Below, one piece after another: positions 11,471-21,900 of a stretch of DNA of 64,000 nucleotides (position 1 is the stretch's first letter; each line of letters opens with the position of its first letter). The stretch covers positions 55,865,081 through 55,929,080 of the forward strand of contig OY757921.1 in assembly GCA_963585895.1 (NCBI GenBank), written 5' to 3'. The position numbers and the translations under genes are program-made. The stretch comes from Sepioteuthis lessoniana (lineage: Eukaryota; Mollusca; Cephalopoda; Myopsida; Loliginidae). The notes under the pieces are model-generated. The model was not told the DNA's origin. It made no database searches and was given only the letters and a program-made list of their open reading frames with translations.

Positions 11471-12345
11471 TCGACTCATACACATAACCTATCCCTACCT
11501 CCACCATACCAATACAACTTCCATCTCTAAAAAACCCACACTCCTTCATGAATAACCTCACAACACACCCGATGCACCGTAAGTACCATTTCCCTCAATT
11601 GAACATTTATATCCCTCTCCAAGCACCCTCCCCTGTTGATATAATGTTAGCCATGATTTCATGATTGTTAGAAATACATCTTAATACAGTATATTTACCA
11701 CATCCCAACATTAATACAACATAAATACCCAATACAAATTATTGTTGTACTTTAACACAGAACATATTCCAACATATAGATATTAGTATTGCATAATACT
11801 CGATAGTATATTACAATATAGAATGTCTGTTAATACCATGATATTCCTACCTCATCAATTATTCTTACGTTTTAGATCCAGCATCCATTTTCGTCTATTA
11901 TACCTAAATGTCAAATCAAAAAATTGAATTTCTTCATAATGCAATGATGATGTTCCTTAGTTAAAATCATCACTACACACAAAAATCTTTTTATTCGGCC
12001 AAATTCCCGTCTCTTTTGCGACTTCCGCAACACATTGCTACACATATATTCAGAAGGCAACCTCAAATCTGCCGCGCAGCGCATTTATCATCATACACGC
12101 ACACATAATAACAATCACATATACGACCACACACAATAATATGCAAATATAATCCACACACGCACTCACACATGTATACACACATACACACACACAAAAG
12201 TGTTATAAGGATTCCTAAAGTAAACATTCTTTTGACTGTATATTTCAATTTTTTTCCATTTTTCCAAAATCTTTCTTTCTCTGCCTGATGATTTTATAAA
12301 AATGGCATGAAACCAGTGGTCGCAGATAAGCATCTAAGCTATTAG
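11455..12345 (+). mobile_element. Penelope-like 3' region, plus-strand arm with hammerhead
   Basis: Near 11562-11600 the sequence matches 40711-40740 (ACCGTAAGTACCA and CTC-rich flank), the stop-codon region of the Penelope-like protein at 40 kb. It then follows the C-rich 3' untranslated region of that family to a hammerhead at 12280-12326. About 30 codons of the coding end may remain upstream; RT and endonuclease are absent. Confidence 0.7.
12280..12326 (+). ncRNA. Minimal type I hammerhead ribozyme motif
   Basis: Stem I is five perfect pairs, TCTGC (12280-12284) with GCAGA (12322-12326). The core box CTGATGA is at 12285-12291 and GAAA at 12309-12312. Stem III is the three-pair ACC/GGT hairpin with an AGT loop (12312-12320), and C12321 is the expected cleavage base. 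Very short stem III is the hallmark of hammerheads described in Penelope-like elements. Stem II (12292-12308) pairs poorly, so this copy has probably lost activity. Confidence 0.7.
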
Positions 12346-12390
12346 ATATATATAAAAACTAATATCTATTTTTTTTATCTATTTATTTAT

Positions 12391-12396
<6 letters not shown>

Positions 12397-12431
<35 letters not shown>

Positions 12432-12471
12432 TATATTAATTATCATGTATATATATATATATATATATCAT
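12397..12471. repeat. (AT)n microsatellites
   Basis: Two AT runs separated by a short AT-rich spacer, ending in the ATC-type tail of the adjacent minus-strand LINE. Confidence 0.95.
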
Positions 12472-12476
12472 CATCA

Positions 12477-12830
12477 TCATGTCATGCCGCTAGTACGGAT
12501 ATCCCTGACCCTCTTTCGCCCCTTCTCCCTATCGTTCATCACCTCTGGTAGGTCTTCAGGGCTACATCCTGTATCCTCACATAGCTGCTGTATGTATGTT
12601 CGAGCTGGTCGTCTTACTTTTACTCGATCATAGGTGGGGGTCCATAGGAGTACATCACTTATGAGCTCGTCCCTGCTTCTCCAGCAGTGTCCTGCATGTC
12701 TGGTTCGTCTAACTTGGATAGTTTTCGTGATGGGAGGCAGATGGTGCTTTGTGGGGTGTTGCCGCCAGGACTTGTTCAATATTGCTCGCAACATTCTTGT
12801 GTAATTGCCGTTTAGCTTTTTCTCCAGCCA
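12477..12830 (-). pseudogene. C-terminal region of RTE-like LINE protein
   Basis: The frame 12794-12477 reads from MLRAILNKSW through RRTRHAGHCWRSRDELISDV and a GRP-like ARTYIQQLCEDTGC block, the usual carboxy end of RTE-like reverse transcriptases. A single frameshift near 12830 separates it from the RT domain; the bridging residues TWTLTKWLEKKLNGNYT are readable in the shifted frame. The terminal codons run almost into the ATG-type tail. Confidence 0.85.
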
Positions 12831-12835
12831 TTTTG

Positions 12836-13640
12836 TTAGCGTCCAAGTGGTGCATACAGCAGTATCGACACGACCGCTGCCTGGAAGAAACTACGTTTCA
12901 TTTTATCGGTCAGGTCTGATTTCCATATGATCGATAGTCTATCGATAGCTGTCCATGCCTTCGTTAGCCGCGTGTCGATGTCTTTTTCGGTTGATGAGAC
13001 ACTGCTTCCTAGGTAGGTGAATCCGTCCACCAGTTTCAGAGAATTTCCATCTTGTGTGGAAATGTCGCCTGTCTGATTAAAGCACATATATTCAGTTTTG
13101 TGTGCATTGACATGGAGGCCAATGTCTGCGGCGGCTCGTTCCAAACTATGCAGTAGTGTTTCGGCTTTGTTGGGTTTATTTGCCAGTATCGCTACGTCAT
13201 CGGCGTAGTCGGCGTCGGTAATTGTTTTTGCAGGGTAACTTCGGCTTCTTTTCTTTGTCAGCTCGAAGCCGTTTTCTTTGATTTTATCAATCGATGTTCT
13301 AAGCACATAGTCTAGACAGATGATAAAGAGGTATGGCGCTAGCGTGTCTCCTTGTAGTACTCCTGCTACAATGTCGAAGTATTCTGTGTCTCCATCCGGT
13401 GACCGTACTTTCACTTTGGTGTTTCTATAGAGAATCGTTATTGCTGCTACGGTTTCTTTTGGTATGCTGTATGCTTGTAGGATTTGTTCCATCTTCCCTC
13501 TGTGAATGGAATTGAAGGCCTTGGTAAAGTCGACAAATAGTAATGCAGCCTGTAGGCTTTTTGCCCGTACGCCTTCAAGGATTCTACGGTAGGTCAATAT
13601 TTGTGAGGTCGTGGATCTATTTCTTCGGAAGCCATTTTGG
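12836..13640 (-). pseudogene. Reverse transcriptase domain of RTE-like LINE
   Basis: An open stretch of 253 codons (13597-12836) carries motif A (LFVDFTKAFNS; the usual FD is FN here), motif B-like GVLQGDTLAPYLF and the catalytic box YADD in DADYADDVAILAN. A thumb-like region with GFTYLGSSVSS follows. All central catalytic aspartates are present, making this the best-preserved RT in the window. Frameshifts on both sides (near 12836 and 13610-13710) disconnect it from the rest of the protein. Confidence 0.9.
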
Positions 13641-13710
13641 TTTTTCCTAAGGATGTTGTCGATTTCGGGTTCTATGTGGTTTCGTAGTAGGGCATTGTAA
13701 ATTTTGGCTG

Positions 13711-14230
13711 CTACGGATGTAAGTAGTTCTTGGCTAATCCGAGGTCATCCGTTTTAGGGAAGGGGAGGATGCATCCCTTCATCCATCTGTCTATCTGATT
13801 TTGATTATAGACTGCGTTGCAGTGTCGGAGCAGTATGTCGTCGAATCGTCTGGTCTTCCATACTTCCGGGGGAATCCCGTCAAGCCCTGCAGCTTTCCTA
13901 TTTTTAATTTTTCTAAGAACCGAGTCGACTTCTTGAGTGAACTGTCCTAGTTTAATGTCCAATTGCTTACTAATAATTCTGGTGATTGGTTCATGCGTAA
14001 CTTTCGGTGGGTTTCCTTGTAGATTTTCGAAATGCTGTTTCCACAGTTTTATTCTTTCTTGTTGGTTTGCAGCTTTCAATTTTGCTTTGGCTGTGCTCTT
14101 CCTTCTATTCCCTTCGTTTATTGTTTGTCAGGCTATCCTAGATTGTCTGTCTTCCACTGAGTCTCTAATCTTATCTATCTGATTTTGTATGTATTCTGTC
14201 TTTTCTTTTAGATATGTGCCTGTTAATTGA
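13711..14230 (-). pseudogene. RTE-like LINE linker and RT fingers
   Basis: The frame 14079-13711 has AAGLDGIPPEVWKT, the conserved RT0/RT1 block. Upstream, a second frame holds KTEYIQNQIDKIRDSVEDRQ, part of the endonuclease-RT linker. The expected PKNYRGIT-type sequence just downstream is present only in a shifted frame. The start is artificial because the element is 5'-truncated. Confidence 0.8.
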
Positions 14231-14249
14231 TGCCATAAAACTAAAAAAG

Positions 14250-14298
<49 letters not shown>

Positions 14299-14310
14299 GA
14301 GAGAGAGAGT
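14250..14310. repeat. (CA)n(TA)n(GA)n compound microsatellite
   Basis: A CA run, then TA, then GA, directly beyond the truncated 5' end of the RTE-like LINE. Confidence 0.95.
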
Positions 14311-14404
14311 GATCACATTCGCTCTTAGAATACATTAACTATATCTTCTACAGAGAGGTAAAATACTTCCCATAAAAATATATCTTGATTTGTATTTGTT
14401 GGTG

Positions 14405-15005
14405 TCGTATTTGTTGGTTTTGGAGCTGCAGGAAGTGTAGTCATCCATTCTTATTATTCTCAGGTCTGCTCTGTCCCGAGGTGGCAGTAGTTGTTAGACT
14501 CCGATCTATGGACCAAATAGATGTTTGAAATTTTTATGCATTAGTTAGAAATACTTGATGCCATCTAGCTGTGCGCAAACTATTTGTATTAAGAGTAGGT
14601 GCTTGAAGCTATAATTGTTTATTAAGAATTATTATCATTAGTTATTTGAAACTATATTATTGCCGGCAAATTATTCGTGTTAGATAGGAAGTCTTAAAAC
14701 TACATAACTGCCAGCAAATAAATGATTATTATTAAGTAGGAATAGCTACTTGAAACTGTATAATTGTGTATATGTTATTAGTATTTGATAGGAATACTTG
14801 ATATCATATATCTAGGTGCAAAAGATGATTATCATCCTTGTCAAATAAAAAAAAAAAATAACTGCGATTTAGAGAATGATTGCAATGGAATATTGAAAAT
14901 ATATTTATGATTATAATCAAACATTTACGAATGAATTAAATTTCGGCATTAGATAACTCATGAGGGGATGATATGCCATGAAACAAATAAACCAAATATA
15001 CACTC
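14405..15005 (+). mobile_element. Composite family M, copy a (head-VNTR-tail)
   Basis: The head (about 14410-14530) is a diverged match to the heads at 15785-16010 and 51496-51735. The VNTR (14531-14860) repeats a ~55-70 bp unit recognisable by TTGAAACTATA, AACTG and GCAAA..ATTATTAGT-like words. The end at 14945-15000 carries the SINE-family-1 tail (GGCATTAGATAACTCATGAG then GATATGCCATGAAAC). No coding potential is seen. I know no named family with this layout; see the other copies for boundaries. Confidence 0.65.
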
Positions 15006-15049
15006 ACACACACACTCTCACACATACGCAGAGGTATATATATATATAT

Positions 15050-15132
15050 AGTGCCCTCCCCTACACCTCAGTGTAGTAGCTATTGAAAAGGGAGCCTTTA
15101 GGTCTCCGTCGACTTGGTCGCCAACTTTACTT
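15050..15132 (+). mobile_element. SINE family 2, 3' fragment
   Basis: Matches the last ~85 bp of the full-length SINE at 36355-36628 (GTGTAGTAGCTATTGAAAAG, GGTCGCCAACTT). The tRNA head is missing, so this is a 5'-truncated copy ending in a TA run. Confidence 0.75.
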
Positions 15133-15149
15133 ATATATATATATATATA

Positions 15150-15395
15150 AAGAGGAGTCTCCATGCAGTAGTGACTAACGTGCTGGACTTTGTGATATCG
15201 TTGTAAGTTCGAACTCCAGTTTCGCAGTTACATTCACTTTCGGACTAATGCCCCTTAGGAAAGATATGACCCTTGCTATGGGTTGAATAGTGCCACTACT
15301 GTTTTTCAACAAATTTGAATTTGGCATTAAATAACCCACGAAGATTGATATGCCATTATACGAAGAAACTAAACCAAATCAAACAAATAAATGTA
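15150..15395 (+). mobile_element. tRNA-derived SINE, family 1, well preserved
   Basis: The tRNA-like head has an A-box-like TAGTGACTAACGTG near 15170 and a clear B box, AGTTCGAACTCC, near 15207. It is followed by a ~130-bp body and the tail TTTGGCATTAAATAACCC with GATTGATATGCCATTA, ending at an A-rich stretch near 15390. This is the best copy for defining the family. The promoter boxes imply past RNA polymerase III transcription. Confidence 0.85.
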
Positions 15396-15781
15396 CATTT
15401 ATCGATAAACAAAAATTAAAAAACTGGAATATATATTTTAATACTATTTTTCTTTATTAGTTTTGACCGATGCTATATTTAGATAAACTCCAAGCACTGT
15501 TTCTTAAAAGAAGTATGAAAAACAAAACAAATGAAAAACAAATGGGAGTCAATGTTTTCAGCCGAACTGTAATAAACTGACAAGATCAAATGGGATTTAT
15601 ATACAGAAAAGCAACACTACCACTTAGATAGAAGAAAATGAGATTACGTAGGAGTGTATGAACGCAATCATGTAGAGTGGAAGATTGGATGAAAGTGATC
15701 TTCAGTTATGCATTGACTTGGGCGATTATTCTAGAATCTTCGTGTAGCGCAGTTCCAAAAAAAAAAAAAAACAAACAAAAC
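15396..15781. other. No recognisable feature
   Basis: AT-rich spacer with a poly-A-like run at 15758-15790 that may belong to a retroposed end. No gene seen. Confidence 0.4.
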
Positions 15782-16420
15782 AAAACAAATAAAGCTCAGT
15801 CGGCCGAGGCTGAAGAATACGCCGACTGCATATCTGTTGAAGGGTAAGACTCCATTTCAACGAGTGTCCTAGATATGACGCTAAATCATCTGATGGTGAA
15901 AATTAATTCTTGGAGCTTTCAGGAATGTGGAGTACGCCTTCACTGTCATTACTACCAGGTCCACTCTGACTTGGAGTGGTAGTACCTGATATAGTCCCAT
16001 TTACGGGTCAAATAGAACTGTTTAACAATTTACTTGAGTGCAAACAAATGGCAATGTTGACTTGTTAGTGTTACATAGCAATACTTAAAATCATTTAACT
16101 ATGTGCAAACGAATCAGTAATGTTGAATGAAATTATTAGTGTTAAATAGCAATACTTGAACCCATTTAACTGCTTGCAAATAAAGTTATTAGTATTAGAT
16201 ATGAATACTTGAAACCATTTAACTGAATACAAACAAATACTAAATAAAATTATTAGTGGTAGATAGCAATACTTGAAACCATTCAACTGTGCGTACAGCT
16301 TGTTTAAAATGTTACCCACAAACTATTCGGTTACAAATTATATATATTTAGGGTATGCATAAACAGGATTTGGCATTAAATAACCTACAAGGCTTGTTGT
16401 GCCATAAAACCCATCCACCC
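15782..16420 (+). mobile_element. Composite family M, copy b (head-VNTR-tail)
   Basis: The head (15785-16010) includes GAATACGCCGACTGC, TAAATCATCTGATGGTGA and GTCCACTCTGACTTGGAGTG. Four or more VNTR units (16010-16320) carry the word AATACTTGAAACCATTTAAC, spaced 55-70 bp. The tail (16360-16415) is GATTTGGCATTAAATAACC followed by GTGCCATAAAACC. All three modules are in order, so this is a reference copy. Confidence 0.75.
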
Positions 16421-17579
16421 ACCCACCCAACATTGAAACTGATAAAGATGTTTAACTGAAGAAAATATTCAAATTTCTCGTATCTTGTATGATATGGGTT
16501 GCATGTCCAGTAATGGACTAAGAAGAAAAAATATCTCAACAAATCTTAAATTTATGTGTTTCATCGATAAAAAAAGAGAATGAAATCATTTCACATGATC
16601 ATAATGCTTCTTGCCACGAACCAAAAAGCATATCAACCCAGTAGGATAATTATCGACTATACTGGTAGCCTAAATAGACGATCATTTTTTTTTTGACACT
16701 TTTAGCTGGTGTTTGAGCGTAGGCCAAAGCCAGGAAATCCGGCGTGGATTTTGAGCGTGGATATCACTTTCTGGATAGGAAGGCAAATTTGATGTTTTCA
16801 AGCAGGCAGTAAAATGCGTAAAATGTCTACATATTGCGAACTGAAATTTTATATTCACAGAAATTATTTTATCTCCGGCTTTTTAAATATTCCCAAAGAA
16901 ATAACGTTTTTACTTGACATCCATTAATCATATTATGATGTTGACAGATGTCATTATTGGAACAGACTTCAAATTCCTATGAATTAAGTGTTGAATTAAA
17001 GCATTGCCCCCTTTCTCTCTCTCTCTCTCTCTCTTTCTCCTTCTCTTTCTCCTTCTCTCTCACTCTCTCTCTCTCACTTTCCCTCTCTCTTTCTCAATAT
17101 ATATATAATGCAAAGAACGTATTTTAAAGATATCTGAGATACTTCCTGTCGTTTGTATATCGAGGCAATTCCGTTGCTACAGATGAAGGTCATTTGATGA
17201 AGTTCATTTATATAAGTAGTAATTCCGTAACGAAGAAACACGACTCACGTATTTTATGGGTTTTTGAAGACATGTTCCCAACATTCATTTGAGATTTCAT
17301 TATTTCCCCGCAGTGAATGAATAGTAAGCAGGTTACAGTAATCTCTATACAGTATATCATTCACTTCGAGACCAGTAAACTTCTTGAGTATGTTTTAACA
17401 CTCTACTCCTCAGCCAGTGATTCTTATCAACCAACATCTGTACATACTCGCCAATTTTTAAAGTCTGAGTGGGAGCAAACTTTTGGTACATTAGAGTCAG
17501 CCACTTTATCATTGCAAATACTGAATTAGAACAGACTTCCAGAAATATGCTCTCAGGGTAAACAAGAAAATACATAAAT
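16421..17579. other. Unassigned sequence with a CT-rich tract
   Basis: No gene recognised. An impure (CT)n/(TTCTC)n tract lies at 17008-17098. The ~70-codon frames around 17317-17575 lie on opposite strands of the same DNA and show no family resemblance. Confidence 0.45.
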
Positions 17580-18055
17580 AATCAAACTGGATAGGAATTG
17601 TGCAAAAGATTTAAATTTAATCAAACTGACAAATGACATATACACAAATCAGAATCAGGAACACATCCTGGATCTTACCAAACAGCTGAAAAAGATGGTA
17701 AACTTTAGAGGACTGAGACTGAGATAATAACTGTAGTTGGTGCCTTTCGAATGATCGCCAAAAGCCAGGAAAAAAGAGTAGAGGAACGGAAGATCAGAGG
17801 AAGAATCGAGACTATCCAGACCACAGAACTTAAAATTAGGTAGATTATTTATAAGGGTCCTGGAGACCCTTGGAGATTTACTGCCACTAATACTTCAGTA
17901 TAAAACCACCAGGTAAAACTGGTGTGAGCAACTATCCAGGAGTAAAACAATAAAAACAGGTTGGATACTTAGAAGAGTTCTGAAGATCTGATGAGACTTC
18001 AATGAAAAACCAATAGTATGAGCTGGTGTGAAAAACTAGGAGTTAAATAATAATT
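17580..18055 (+). mobile_element. RLE-type LINE 3' fragments (two, same strand)
   Basis: The first piece (about 17580-17945) resembles the C-terminal end of the RLE family (GGAATTGTGCAAAAGATTTA, later GGTGCCTTTCGAATGATCGC and GGTCCTGGAGACCC) but is diverged enough to be a sister family. The second piece (about 17955-18050) has the GAGCTGGTGTGAAAAACTA terminus and an AATAATAATT tail seen in the main family. Both are 5'-truncated 3' ends. Confidence 0.6.
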
Positions 18056-18878
18056 GTACCAGTAGAAAATCTCTGAATAGAAATAAAGGAAAACGAAAGG
18101 AGCTTTCCTTAACTGGTTAAAGGAAGATATGTGACATGTAGTTAAAGAACGAGCTTGGAAACACTGTCAGATGAGATTTGTGAACTCAAGTAAACGGTGT
18201 ACACCAAAGAGGATTATATGTGAAAATATAAAAAAAAACTTTTTAAATTAAAAGAATTATTGAATTGAATATTGTGGCAATTCTGCTACTAAGGGACTTG
18301 ATCATCACAACTAGAAGTTACAGTAAAGCTGACAAAAGGACAACAAGTAAATCTGAAACCAAAATGAAAAAGGAATTAAATTCTCGGACATTTCAAGATA
18401 TATATTGCAAATGATACTTCATTGACATTGTTACAAAGAGGACACTTGAAAATATAAATTCTATTTTTATTGATGGCTACCAATAACAATTCTGAGACCA
18501 AATAATATGAAGGCTAGATAGAATATATCCACACTAGCAAGTCCCGTGGAAATTCTACGGAACGAAAAAAAAAAAAGAACAAAAAGAACTGTTTTAGTTT
18601 AAAAAAAAGATGATTCGCAAATTTATATTAGAAGCAGAATTATAATATAGATTTCTGGAACATTTCTCCTAAGAGAATTATGCATTCTACTTTGTGTGAA
18701 ATTGTGCTGTTCCTCATCATTCATATTTTTTTCATCATACAACGTGTGAAAGCACGTGCGATACCCTACCCTCATCAGCCGCCAACCAGGCGTGATAACA
18801 CAGTTTTAGTAGCTTAAGGCGGTGCTGCCACTCCTGGCGCTACCAACCAGCTTTTGCCACCGGACAGGGTATTAAGAG

Positions 18879-18880
<2 letters not shown>
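18056..18880. other. Unassigned sequence
   Basis: No gene or named repeat. A ~130-bp GC-richer block at 18735-18865 (CCGCCAACCAGGCG, TTGCCACCGGACAGG) abuts an AT microsatellite and might be another short retroposon that I cannot identify. Confidence 0.35.
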
Positions 18881-18924
<44 letters not shown>

Positions 18925-18930
18925 CTCTGA

Positions 18931-18980
<50 letters not shown>
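18881..18980. repeat. (AT)n microsatellites
   Basis: Two long AT runs (18881-18922 and 18939-18979) separated by ~16 bp. Confidence 0.97.
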
Positions 18981-18982
<2 letters not shown>

Positions 18983-19109
18983 CAGATCAATTAAGAGCAG
19001 AGACTACATTGGACGTTAATCTTCATTTTTAGTGTGCAGTTTTTATTTTCATTTGGTACAAAAATGGAAGGCACGATGGTTTTTTGGCGGGGAAGGGAAA
19101 GGAGCGGTC

Positions 19110-19690
19110 ATGCTATAACTAATTGTCTCCGGGATCCTAGCTAGCCATGTTCACCGACCCATTCAACAGTACACTATATAGAAATTCATCCTTCACCAAC
19201 CACTCTACATCCACCAAAATATCGCATTTCTCCATGAGAAGACCTACTTAAAACCCCGAGATGAAATGAATGGTTTTATTTACAAAACATGATTTATTTA
19301 CAAAATGTTGTATGATGGGGATGGGGAAAAACCCGAAACGAAAAACATCCACGTTTGGTTGCTCTCCCTTACCCCTTCTCCGATATGGAGGCCGATTGTT
19401 TTCCGGTGTCCGAGAACGCCGAAAAACAAGCTGGACCTACCCTAAGTGGGAGGGGGAGCTGATCTAATGGGAAAGAAGAAAAAAACAGAGTCGGGCGCGG
19501 TGAGGACAGTTATGATGAATTTATACTGATGAGGTTCCAAGATCTTCAGAAGAGGTGGGATGAAGTAAAGGTGAGGGTATAAAAATAGGGATGGGGAAGA
19601 TCTTGGAGGCTAACAACTTGGTGAAGGGGATGATGACTCACAACACACTGCTAACCAGGTATTCAAAAGAAAACAAAGTTTACTTACTCG
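19110..19690 (-). other. Possible 3' untranslated region of the Tx1-like LINE
   Basis: Moderately GC-rich sequence immediately downstream (in minus-strand sense) of the LINE coding end. No second element boundary is obvious between it and the LINE, so I infer 3' untranslated sequence. The plus-strand frame at 19270-19467 has no family resemblance and I do not call it a gene. Confidence 0.35.
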
Positions 19691-19699
19691 GGATGGGGT

Positions 19700-20545
19700 C
19701 CCGAAGGACCCGGACCGCAGACGCTATGCGCAGGAAGAGGAGGGAAGGATGACTCCAACATTGCTCCCTTTCTTACGACCAGGCTCGCTGCATTAACCGA
19801 CCTTTTGTCGAATGTTATGCGATCCAAGCGTTTTCTATCGCATCTGATCTAAGCTGATGCCTAAAGAACAATATCAGATCACGATGAGAAAAGTTTGCAT
19901 CGGCATACAATCCCTTGTTTCGCGTCGTCCAAATCACCATTCTAGCTACAGCTAGGATCGCGAGAAACACCACACGCTTCTCACTCTGAAACGGAGACAG
20001 AACGTTGTCTACGACGTAACCAACGTCGAGCAGCACGAACTGCTTGGGTTCGATGCTGTCCACTCCCCGACGTGATCCCAGAACGGACGGACCTGCTGGC
20101 AGTAATAAAAGGCGTGCTCAGCCGTTTCTTCCAAACCACTGCAGCAGCGACTACAATTGGGCCTGTCTGCCTAGCCCGCTCTGAAGTTCATGCCGAGAAG
20201 GAGCAACGCGTTCCGTGCAAGCCGCCAGGTGAGCAAGAACTCAGAATTTTTCAAGAAGCCCAAACCTGGCACCCAATTCCAATCGGAGCGGACCGCTTCC
20301 GCCATCCAGTGCGCCGCTCACTGAGAAGGTCAGAAGCGGAGCCCACCACTAGTTCCCGATATAGTTCTGTCCGAGGCCGTGAAAGGTCACCGGACCCAGA
20401 AAGGTTACGAAGGGCCGTTCGGCATTTGCAGAGAAACGATGCTTCGCTTCTCGGCTTACGTTGACCTTCAGCCATAGAATCTGACTTAAGGCGGGGAAAA
20501 ATCCAACTCGCCTTTCGTCTCCACACCGCGTCCCTCAACAAGGAT
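19700..20545 (-). pseudogene. C-terminal region of Tx1-like LINE
   Basis: Two minus-strand frames (20541-20251 and 20063-19815) contain ELYRELVVGSASD and, further on, VVFLAILAVARMVIWTTRNK and FRHQLRSDAIENAWIA. They look like the long carboxy-terminal domain of Tx1-type LINE proteins, whose role is unclear. Between the frames (20250-20064), frameshifts break a CARC..H..C-like knuckle that I can only partly read. The plus-strand frame at 20072-20464 is a shadow. Confidence 0.7.
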
Positions 20546-21123
20546 CAGTCCGAGTGTGCAAGTCTTTCAGCGAGCCAGTAGCTCACCAAATGAGGCATAC
20601 CCAGACCCCCATTGTGTGTAAGTTGAATGCAGACCTGTCTATTGACTATTGGCCTTCGGCCTCCCCAGTGCAGAGTAAGTACAGCCAATCGGTAAAGGAT
20701 CAAAGGGAAGACGTACACAGCGCACACCTCCGCCCTGCCCTTTAAGGACAACCTCCTTGGAAGGCAGGTTCCAACCTGGGCATCCACCTTCGCCTGTACA
20801 TCCGACCAATTTCGCTCCAGCTGGAGGTCGGGCCCGAACCACACCCAGAGGGTGAGGACAGGTCCGCCACTCCATCAGAAGGGCTCTGGCAGGGTATCGC
20901 TACCCTTCCAAGCACCGAGCCGCAAACCTTCGCTTTTGTCAAAATTGACCTTGGCTCCTGTTATTCGTTCGTACTCAGCAATCGCCTTCTTCACAGCCTT
21001 TATATCCAGGCGACGGGATACAAAGACTTTGATATCATCAGCGAACGCGTAAACCCTTGCTGTAAGAGGGCCAGCAAAAGGGATACCGTGCAGGGCCGGA
21101 TTTTCCCCCTTATCCCAAAGCAA
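20545..21123 (-). pseudogene. RT palm/thumb of Tx1-like LINE, catalytic ADD present
   Basis: The frame 21123-20875 carries GIPFAGPLTARVYAFADDIK, including the catalytic Asp pair, and the following helix ITGAKVNFDKSEGL. The frame 20844-20545 continues with WFGPDLQLERNWSDVQAKV and SLKGRAEVCAVYVFPLILYR, the thumb and connection region. A frameshift near 20870 divides them. Motif A with the other catalytic aspartate is lost in the upstream deletion. Confidence 0.82.
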
Positions 21124-21399
21124 TCACGAAAGTGCGCCCGAAAGGTATCGTATCTCGCGATTCGATCGCAGCAAGCGCCCACCGGGGACTTGTTACGCTC
21201 GCCAATCTCACACTCAAGGTCCTGCCTAGCTAGCTCTACGTTTAGGGAGTCCCACTAGCCACCGCCTGGGAAAGTCTATCTTCTATAGTTTTCGCCTTCC
21301 TGGTCCTATCTAAGTTGATCTGTCGTGGCGAAATCTCTCATCCCATGTTTAAGAAAAACCCACCACCTATTCCCGGTGACCGCCCCCACTAATGCCTAC

Positions 21400-21835
21400 T
21401 TAATTAGGGATTCCAGCCAGTCCCGGAAGTCTCGTATCTCCAGTTAGGAGGTATTGAACTTCCAGTAACCGGCTAGTCTAGAGCTATTAGCTAAGCGCAG
21501 ACTGACCTTAACAAGTTTATGGTCAGTCAACCCTATCAAGTGGAACGTGGGACAACTAAAGAAATCACAGTCAGCTCTTCTAACACTCTGTCCAAGTAGG
21601 AACCTACTTTGGCAGAGGTCGAGCTATCTAGCCACGTCCACATCTCCCTCCCTGGGTAATCTAGACGAAACCTGTCGACCAAGTCATGGCGAGCCATAAG
21701 GTCGATCAAGCTGCTTTCATAACTTTCTAACCTACTTGCTCCCCACCTGACCTTATCGATCTTAGGATCGAGGATCGCATTCCAATCACCCATTAAAACT
21801 AGCCGGTTCGAATCGTCTAGGAACGGCGCCAACGG
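21400..21835 (-). pseudogene. Apurinic-type endonuclease part of Tx1-like LINE
   Basis: The frame 21832-21536 contains VLMGDWNAILDP, in which the GDWN Asp and Asn are catalytic in this fold, and MWTWLDSSTSAKVGSYLDRV, matching the late SR.D-type block. Farther along (about 21490-21410), in broken frames, the sequence reads like LAGYWKFNTS, the usual end of the endonuclease domain. The N-terminal third of the endonuclease is not identifiable. Confidence 0.75.
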
Positions 21836-21900
21836 CGAAAAAAGGAAACCCTCTCCACAGCAGTATTGGGTGCATAAACCACGACCAGCCGGAACTTGAA

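Larger units (their letters stand above)
12470..14232 (-). mobile_element. RTE-like LINE, 5'-truncated
   Basis: A 1.76-kb minus-strand element retains the linker, RT and C-terminal region and ends in a short (ATG)n-like tail at 12470-12481. Short 3' ends with trinucleotide tails are typical of the RTE clade. The N-terminal apurinic-like endonuclease is missing, because the element stops near 14230 next to a (CA)n run. Other fragments of the family lie at 1-62, 29868-30165 and, more distantly, 52045-52285. Confidence 0.85.
19690..21900 (-). mobile_element. Tx1/L1-like non-LTR retrotransposon, internally deleted
   Basis: A GC-rich minus-strand element that contrasts sharply with its surroundings. 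It has an apurinic-type endonuclease part (21835-21400), a gap where most RT fingers and palm should be, the ADD catalytic segment (21123-20875), and a long C-terminal region down to about 19690. The endonuclease GDWNAIL and the RT block AFADDIKVFVS place it among APE-type LINEs. I favour the Tx1 group from recollection of its C-terminal region. Frameshifts are numerous and it is inactive. Confidence 0.8.

Noticed and set aside
20072..20464. 130-codon plus-strand frame
   Set aside because: It is antisense to the Tx1-like LINE C-terminal region, whose minus-strand residues are recognisable.
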